This document shows, piece by piece, positions 57,908 through 64,000 of a DNA stretch of 64,000 nucleotides (position 1 is its first letter; each line of letters begins with the position of its first letter). The notes beneath the pieces were generated by a model. The model worked only from the letters and a program-made list of their open reading frames with translations. It ran no database searches and had not been told where the DNA came from. The position numbers were made by a program, and so were the translations under genes. This DNA comes from Lepas anatifera. Lineage: Eukaryota > Arthropoda > Thecostraca > Lepadidae. The stretch spans positions 1,649,501 to 1,713,500 of the forward strand of contig JAOTON010001582.1 in the NCBI GenBank assembly GCA_034440635.1. Direction: 5' to 3'.

Positions 57908-59531
57908 GATAGGCTTAAAGCCCATTAAACGGTTCTCAAATCATTGTACGTTTCAAAAGTCGGTAAAAGAGCGCTTTACATCGAATGGAGGAGAAAGAGC
58001 CTTCGAAGATTGGGGTAAACGTCTTAATCTAACCACCTTATTATATCATACACTGCCCCTCTGGTTTTATAAGTCACTCATCTCTCGTTATCTTCTGCAA
58101 ATGAGGATAGCTTGCGCTCTCTTCCTAACTTCCTTCCTTGATCCTACCTTCCGATTCCATATCCCCAACAAAATGCTTCGAGATCCCACTTCATTTATTC
58201 TTTTGAGCACGACAAAATATCACACCCAGACACGGCATTCAAGAAGTGAATGATTCTCGTCCCCTTGTCTCATTTAAGTTGACCAACGAGCACACCACCA
58301 GGTGTGTTTGTGACGCAGAGAACCCCGCTCGTCACTTTCATCAGCCTTGGTGGCTAGATGGTTTGAAGTCACTGGTGAATTACTGCAGACGTGATTTTTG
58401 ACACCTACCTTCGTTTTACCGTGGTGTTATGGTGGAAATACCAAAAACTAAGAAAACTTCGTCCAGATCTAAAAATTCTGAGAGGAGTTTTCACTGGGGT
58501 CTCGCCGTGGGCTGGAAGTAGAACTGGGAGGGGGTCAAGTTCAAGCAGCCTCCATTTGAGGGACCTCGTTCGTGCCTCGGGGGCCTCATGCATTGCTGGA
58601 TCCAAGACTGGAGTTGTGAGGCCTAGTTTTATATCAAACGTCTCACTGAGCATTAAATGGCTTTATTTTCCAGCAGTGTTGACCCCAACCGTGTCTGACC
58701 CGTTAGAAATACCTTCCGTGACAGCTGAACGGCCCTTTGTTCTAACAGAGGCGCTTTATGCACCATCACTTGAGCCTCCTTCGCAGTCTTCGATCCATCC
58801 TATTCTATTTTTGATATATTCGTGGTAGAGAGGCCTCCTTACCAAAATTATACATCCGTTTTGGGCAGGCTGGTGACTGTTTTATTTTTCAGGACCACCG
58901 ACGTTTGGCCATCTGGCCTGTTCCGTGCCCAGACGTATTAAGTTTGACTCCTCCCAGAAAAGCTGAAGAGCCTTCTGCAGTAGCCTTTGGGTCTTTTTCC
59001 TCGTTAGCCTACCTTCTGTGTTCTTTTCAAAACATTTTATGCTGTTAGAATGTCTCTACGTTATCCCGGATGTTTTGTATACGTGCTAGTAAACGTTCTA
59101 GACGTGATAATAACCCTAACTTTCATAGGCGGATCCAAGGGAGAGGCTCCTTCTGATCTAGTATTTGGCGCCCCTACACTACGCTCCAGGCGCCCCTGAA
59201 ACTGGCCCGGCATTCCCCTGGATCGCGTCCCTTTCCACATCCCTGATGCAAGTATGTGTGCCCCACGGTGCAATTTGGTGTCCACCTGAATAGTTTTACC
59301 TTAAGAAACACCACTCCACTGGCCAAAATGATGTGGCCCTCAAGTCGAGAAATGATGCCGCCTGAAGAAAGTGCTTCTCATTCATCACAATTCTTGGACC
59401 AGCTTATGTCATGGTTTATATCTTAACGATACGTGGGCTGCCTGTCATAAGGACTTCACTTTCGTTGGGACCTAACTGTCTGTAGACTTAACAGACTTTC
59501 GACTGATTTTACGAGCACTAACAGTGGTTCT
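57908..59531. other. intergenic, no gene recognised
   Basis: Two moderately long + strand frames (57870-58253 and 58391-58828) have no recognisable domains. TTTATT at about 58882 is a possible minus-strand polyadenylation signal for the gene at 59532, but it lies 650 bases away. Confidence 0.35.
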
Positions 59532-60221
59532 TTAGCCGCGCTGTGGCTTCAGGATCAGCCTGACGTGGATAGACGGGTAGACAGAAGGACAGCAGTCATT
59601 CCTTTTCTCTTTCATGGTGGCATTGGCGCTCTCCACCGCCCACTCTCCGTTGGCCCTGAACGCGGTCATATCGAAAGATTCGTCAGACACCAGCAGCCTC
59701 ATCTCTTCCGCTGAGTATGTCCACGAGCCAAACTTAAAGTGGCAGGAGACCCGCTCCGTGGTCTCGGTGAGCTCGCGCTGGCAGCGGGTGGTGAAGCGGA
59801 TCAAGGGGGCGTAGACGGTGCTGCCGTCTCTGTTCAGGACGACAGGCGCGGGTACCAACCAGTTGGGATCTGGCGTCATGTTGTACGGCACGATATCCGG
59901 CACCCACATCTCTGTGTGCTCCATCCGCGTCTGTCGAACCTTCCGCACAGCCGCGTCTTCGTCATTGGACCAGGAGAGTCGCCGGTTGTCCCAAATAGTC
60001 AGCAGCCAGAAGCTGACCGTCACCTTCGTCTCAGTAACGTCGACATCGATGAGGGTGAAACTGACGTTGACGGCCACGGTGTGGGAGGAGTCCTCAACAG
60101 GGCGGACCTGCCTGTCAAAAAGGCGCTGTTTAAGCCGCGCGCGCAGCTTCATCTCAGCATCGCTGGCGGCTGCGGCAGCAGCCAGCGCTAGCAGCCAGAC
60201 CAGTGAAGCAGGTCGCAGCAT
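59532..60221 (-). CDS. secreted acetylcholine-binding-protein-like (Cys-loop ligand-binding domain only), 229 aa
   Basis: This uninterrupted frame encodes a complete extracellular ligand-binding domain of the nicotinic receptor family and stops just where the first membrane helix would begin. The start is the ATG followed by a signal peptide (residues 1 to ~20, LVWLLALAAAAAAS). An N-terminal helix (22-38) precedes the beta sandwich. Binding-site residues visible are Trp77 (loop D), WVPDIVPYN with Tyr113 (loop A), GSWTY with Trp167 (loop B) and vicinal Cys210-Cys211 with Tyr215 (loop C, CCPSVY). The first loop-C tyrosine is replaced by Asn208. The Cys-loop (147-160) has 12 intervening, hydrophilic residues and lacks the FPF motif of channels, as in molluscan AChBPs; receptors have 13. 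Sequons lie at 52, 114 and 200. No donor site near the end suggests missing membrane exons. It has no introns, unlike receptor genes. A soluble ligand-binding role is inferred. Confidence 0.82.
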   Translation of the reverse strand: MLRPASLVWLLALAAAAAASDAEMKLRARLKQRLFDRQVRPVEDSSHTVAVNVSFTLIDVDVTETKVTVSFWLLTIWDNRRLSWSNDEDAAVRKVRQTRMEHTEMWVPDIVPYNMTPDPNWLVPAPVVLNRDGSTVYAPLIRFTTRCQRELTETTERVSCHFKFGSWTYSAEEMRLLVSDESFDMTAFRANGEWAVESANATMKEKRNDCCPSVYPSIHVRLILKPQRG

Positions 60222-60887
60222 GTCCAAACTCTCAGTCGGCGAGGAGACAGGAAAACGGCAGCGCTCCTGCAGGACGGCTGGAGGCAGCAATGGTGTAAAG
60301 GATGCACTTGTGAAGACTGGTGCCGAATGGGTGCTGCGAGGACTGAGGCTGCCGAACAATGCCGGCTCACCACCAGAACCCGGGGGTAACGTAAACATTG
60401 CACTCACGTGCGTATGTTGTTTTGTCGTGCGTACCACGGCCTAATGTAAACGTGGCTCTCATACTTTTTGTCACTTTTAGTTTTGCTGGAGAATTTGCTG
60501 ATTTGGAGAGCCAAGTGTCGGAGCGCTGTTGCCACGCATATGGCATCAGGCACGCATTTGTTTATCGCCGGACTCGAGCTTTGCGAAACAATTTCTATTT
60601 GTTTATTTATTAGCTGCGTATACTTCCACACCTGAAAAGGCTTTTCACGGTCCGCCGTAATGGTCATGAAGTAATGAGAACTATGGAAGGAGGCGGTAAG
60701 GATAATAACTAAAGACGGATGAGGGTAAGGGAAGATGGGATACTACCTGAAGTTGTCGCTGCTGCTCAAGCCGCATGCGCTCGCTGCCTCCACGTTGTTA
60801 AGGATGATTGAGAGAATAAGGATAAGGATTTCTAGCCGCTACACCCACACACCCACGCACAACGATTTCATACTCGACGTTGTTGAT
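60222..60887. other. region upstream of the AChBP-like gene
   Basis: The coding frame continues open upstream to 60437 with a second in-frame ATG at 60398, but that start would bury the signal peptide. No clear TATA box was found on the minus strand, and no other gene is seen. Confidence 0.4.
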
Positions 60888-62493
60888 CAGGGATGCGGAG
60901 CCGAGAAAATTTTGGACGGCTCCGGCTCCGGTCCGGGGTTATGATTTCGGCTCCGGCTCCGGGTTCAAGTGTCCTAACGACTCCGGCTCCGGCTCCGGCT
61001 CCGGGAAAAATAATCGGCTCCAAACGGTTCCGGCTCCGGCAATGTACCTTTATCAAAAATATGATCGACACGTTCTCAAGGGCGTGAAAGTCCATCGAAT
61101 ACAAAGTGACTATGTATTTGTACGAATGAAAAATAACAACTGGATGAACGAACGCTCTTGACCAGATGCCAAAGGCCAGTGAACCTCAAAACTGGACCAA
61201 CTTACACTGCAGTGTATTCGTAATGCAAACTGCACTGCACTGTTATGGCAAACAGAAATATGGGTCAGACATGCCCGCAAACCCACATAAAAAATTAAAG
61301 ATACAACGATCAAGTAAAGCTTGGACGGCCCGCAAAGAAACATTTCGCTGTGCTGACAGTGTTCAACACCGAAAAACACATCAGATAGGCTGATGACATA
61401 ATTCCTTTTCAAGAAAAATCGAAACCAACCGCCCTACTGCCCAGGGCCCAGCAGCTGGTTCGCTCACTACACCACCCAATCGCGGTTGGAGCGGAGCAGC
61501 AACATTGCCTCCAATATGTCTGCTCTTAGTATGGACCTGAGATCAGTAAGCAGTAGCTTCATCGCGGAGAACAACCTCTCCACGGACACCGGTACAGAGT
61601 AACTGGTAGCGCGGCCATTACCAGGCTAGCCGGCTGGATGATGGCCGGATATCTATCTAAGATGTTCCATACGGTCGCCCCCTTTAGGCGACCCAGGTTT
61701 TTGAAGTCGGCTAGTGCCGCATCGAGTGACGAGGATGCTGTTTTCTGTACCTTTTGCCCTCGGTTCTCGACAGACTTAGTATAAACTACTTCTCCGAGTA
61801 CATGATAGCTCTCCTGTGGGGGTTGGGGGGGCTGGGGTTATGGGAGCAAATATTTTATTGCTCGACAGACCCAATGTAAACACCTTTTTCAAACACATTT
61901 CTTCGGCTTTTGGGGGTATAAAAGATAGTCTGCCCCCTTCCAGGGCTTTGGGGGCGGGGCATGGCGGGAATGGCCTCCCCCTGCGTCTGTCAACAGGGGC
62001 GGATGCAGGCCGACTGTAAGGGATAAATCGTGAAAAACATATATTTTTTTAAACGAAAATCGGCAAAAATCGCCAAAAATTGGGCGGTCTGGGGGGCAAA
62101 TGTCTTTTTTGCCCCCCCATGGATCCACCAGTGTCCGCCAATGCTTTCGTTTGTTGCCAATCTCTGCCCATGCTAAGTGGCCGGAGTGCATCCCCTGCCC
62201 GAGAGTGAGACCGTCTACGGAACACCCTAGTTGCAATATTTCACTAATCTCGATATACATAACATATTGAGGAAATATGATATTTCAGGTGCATAAATGT
62301 GTTTCCATGCGACGTTTCACGAGGTAAAATGTGACCATTTCAGGTTTGTTTTTTTATAATTTTTTAGCTCTTTGGGAGTCGGACCATTTCTGACGGCTCC
62401 GGCTCCGATCAAAAGTGTTTGCTCCAGCTCCGGCTCCGGGCCGAATGGTCGGCTCCGACCGGCTCCGGCTCCAGCTCCGGCTCCGCATCCCTG
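60888..62493 (-). mobile_element. hAT element, 1.6 kb, 16-bp perfect inverted ends, GGCTCC repeats
   Basis: CAGGGATGCGGAGCCG at the left is exactly mirrored by CGGCTCCGCATCCCTG at the right. The flanking octamers TTGTTGAT (60880-60887) and CTGTTGAT (62494-62501) match at seven of eight. Just inside both ends are arrays of GGCTCC (60915-61040 and 62395-62485). A transposase remnant lies inside on the minus strand, and a smaller MITE appears nested at about 61815-62135. Confidence 0.85.
61467..61790 (-). pseudogene. hAT transposase C-terminal remnant (dimerisation domain)
   Basis: On the minus strand one frame gives LKGATVWNILDRYPAI and the next gives SVPVSVERLFSAMK, LLTDLRSILRADILEAM and LLLRSNRDW before a stop. 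This is the conserved hAT dimerisation region (..P.S...ER.FS......R..L........L..N..W). A one-base frameshift between the two parts (about 61603-61625) and the lack of any N-terminal transposase sequence show it is dead. Confidence 0.75.
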
Positions 62494-62649
62494 CTGTTGA
62501 TGCAGGAAAATTTGGAGGCTTACAGTGTACAGGTGATACATTTCGAGGGTTATTGCCGCACCAGCCGCCACGATCACACGGAGTCCCAAACTCTTAGCCT
62601 GTCGGAAGGATTTCTGGGGGTGCAATATCGAGACCAGGGAAACCGTCAG

Positions 62650-63686
62650 GTTTTGAACTCGGCTCGGTCATGTCGGGGCCATCAATGGCCCCCTAAGGTT
62701 TTTTTCGGGATAGCAAAAAAAACGACGAAACGCAGGACTGCGGTTCAGGGCTCTATCTCTCACCCCGTCATTTTTACATCATCTCTGAAATTTTTAACCC
62801 GGGTCACCCAAGGTCAGGTCACCAGGCGAGGTCAACCAAGGTCACCTCACTTTAACTTTTGAGCTCTATAAGAGCTACGTTTCTCAGTCGATCGATTTGA
62901 AACTTCCTACAGTTCATGGCCCCGCCAGGGTCTACAAGGTGTATATCCGGTATTTTTTCGATTTCGTGACCTAAGGTCAGGTCACGAGGTGACCTCTTCC
63001 ATCGAAAAAGCATGGGAAAAGCTGTCTTATGATCTAAAAGCCACAAAAACTATTGGAAATGCTCGGCTTGCCCAGAAAAGCGTTTCTGGACACCTTTTAC
63101 GGATCCCAGGGGTCATATTTTCCCTTTGACCTCTTCAAGGTCATCCAAGGTCACCAGGGGTCAAAAACAGTATTTTGGCAAAAACTTTTGACCTAATTAA
63201 GCTAGAGCGTTGAAACAAACACCATCGTGTATGTCTTATCACTAGCTTTCATTTAATGTACGACAAGGCTACTTTCTGAGCTTTGATGACTTCAGGTCAT
63301 ATGAGGTCGCGAGGTGACCTCTGGAGGTCAAACCACTGGCGGGAGGTCCTTACGTTCCACATAACGAAGAAAGGTCTGGCATTTTCCTATCCAATGTAGT
63401 TTATCAGATCTCAATAGCTCTAATGGCATAAGAGTTATGCCCAGTTTTCTTAAGCATTGCATATTTCAGTGAAAAGAGCCTATGGTGACCTAACTTGACC
63501 TCTTGAGGTCAAACCATTGACCTGAGTGCTTAAAAATGTGAAGTAGTTTCTTATTGAATGCACGCGAGCTTTCGAATGCGCTTTGCAGATTTGCGCTAAC
63601 CCCTATATTTTCGGAGTTAAAGGGGGCCATCGATGACCCCCGGTGGGGCGAAGGTGGCGTCGGACCCCCGGTGGGGCGCGGGTTAA
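62650..63686 (-). mobile_element. piggyBac-like MITE, family P2 copy c (inverted)
   Basis: The right edge GGTGGGGCGCGGGTTAA is the P2 end. CCCCTATATTTTCGGAGTTA, the TGACCT/AGGTCA clusters and CCCCCTAAGGTTTTTTTCGGG follow in P2 order, inverted relative to 55760-56674. No TTAA is found at the left edge. Confidence 0.55.
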
Positions 63687-64000
63687 GCCGTCATAGGCAA
63701 AAGCGTCTCCACTGGCAGAAAAGTGAATCTTCATCCTACCGACGACAGGAAAAGTTCCCCCTGGAACCAAAAACTCATGGGATTTGGATTCGTGGTTGAC
63801 TTCCGCATCGGCTGGTTGCAAAATTTTCAGATTCCTGTTCAATTTGGCTGGAGCCCCGACATTTTTGCATGAAAAGTGAGAGGCCAGGTCCCCTGCCCCT
63901 CCTATTCCGATTGGTTTGGTGAGAGGACTTCATGACCTCACCTTTCAAAATAACAGCCTGTGTGAACAGAGGCATAGGAGTTTTAGGGGGGGGGGCAGAG
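63687..64000. other. window end, no gene recognised
   Basis: No coding frame, RNA gene or repeat end was recognised. The window closes in a GGGGGGGGGG run. Confidence 0.4.

Noticed and set aside
57870..58828. Two + strand ORFs of 127 and 145 codons
   Set aside because: No recognisable domain, and the first begins inside a MITE.
59532..60437. Longer N-terminal version of the AChBP-like protein
   Set aside because: The extension (to an in-frame ATG at 60398 or beyond) would place the signal peptide in the interior and has no family similarity.
1..64000. CRISPR array, prophage or bacterial operon
   Set aside because: Repeats are irregular minisatellites or transposons, and the genes have eukaryotic introns and promoters.

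Overview
The window is animal genomic DNA, almost certainly from an arthropod and possibly a crustacean such as a barnacle (the species guess is low confidence). The reasons are a tandem family of haemolymph juvenile-hormone-binding/takeout-type secreted proteins, a gene cut into short GC-rich exons by long AT-richer introns with GT-AG (one GC-AG) splice sites, and very dense small DNA transposons and SINE-like repeats. There are no bacterial-type operons.

Layout. 1-6000: repeats and intergenic DNA, with a TTAA-flanked piggyBac-like element (239-1407), a long inverted repeat (2248-2722) and at most one weak small gene candidate. 6000-25300: three near-identical intronless genes for a 256-residue secreted JHBP/takeout-like protein (6274-7044, 16533-17303, 23740-24510, all +). 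Each has the same core promoter, with a TATA-like box 31 bp ahead of an initiator. They lie in partly duplicated flanks that transposons have since interrupted; comparing filled and empty sites between the copies gives clean 8-bp hAT target duplications. 25300-29767: no recognisable gene. 29768-49759: fourteen exons (+) of a molybdenum hydroxylase of the aldehyde oxidase/xanthine dehydrogenase family, covering the molybdenum domains to the stop codon. The 2Fe-2S and FAD parts are not visible. Exon 7 needs one extra base to stay in frame, and exons 11 and 13 each have a duplicated splice acceptor. 49760-59531: intergenic, with degenerate 30-36 bp minisatellites, a second TTAA-flanked family and hAT MITEs. 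59532-60221 (-): an intronless gene for a secreted, ligand-binding-domain-only member of the nicotinic receptor family, resembling acetylcholine-binding proteins. 60888-62493: a hAT element with perfect 16-bp inverted ends and a decayed transposase. The rest is repeats.

How the genes relate. The three groups do not form a pathway. The JHBP-like triplet is an expanding tandem array of small secreted hydrophobic-ligand carriers. The oxidase is probably an odorant, xenobiotic or retinoid-type aldehyde oxidase, because the two purine-recognition residues of xanthine dehydrogenase are replaced. The AChBP-like protein would be a soluble ligand-binding protein. All three could act on small lipophilic or signalling molecules, but that link is inference.
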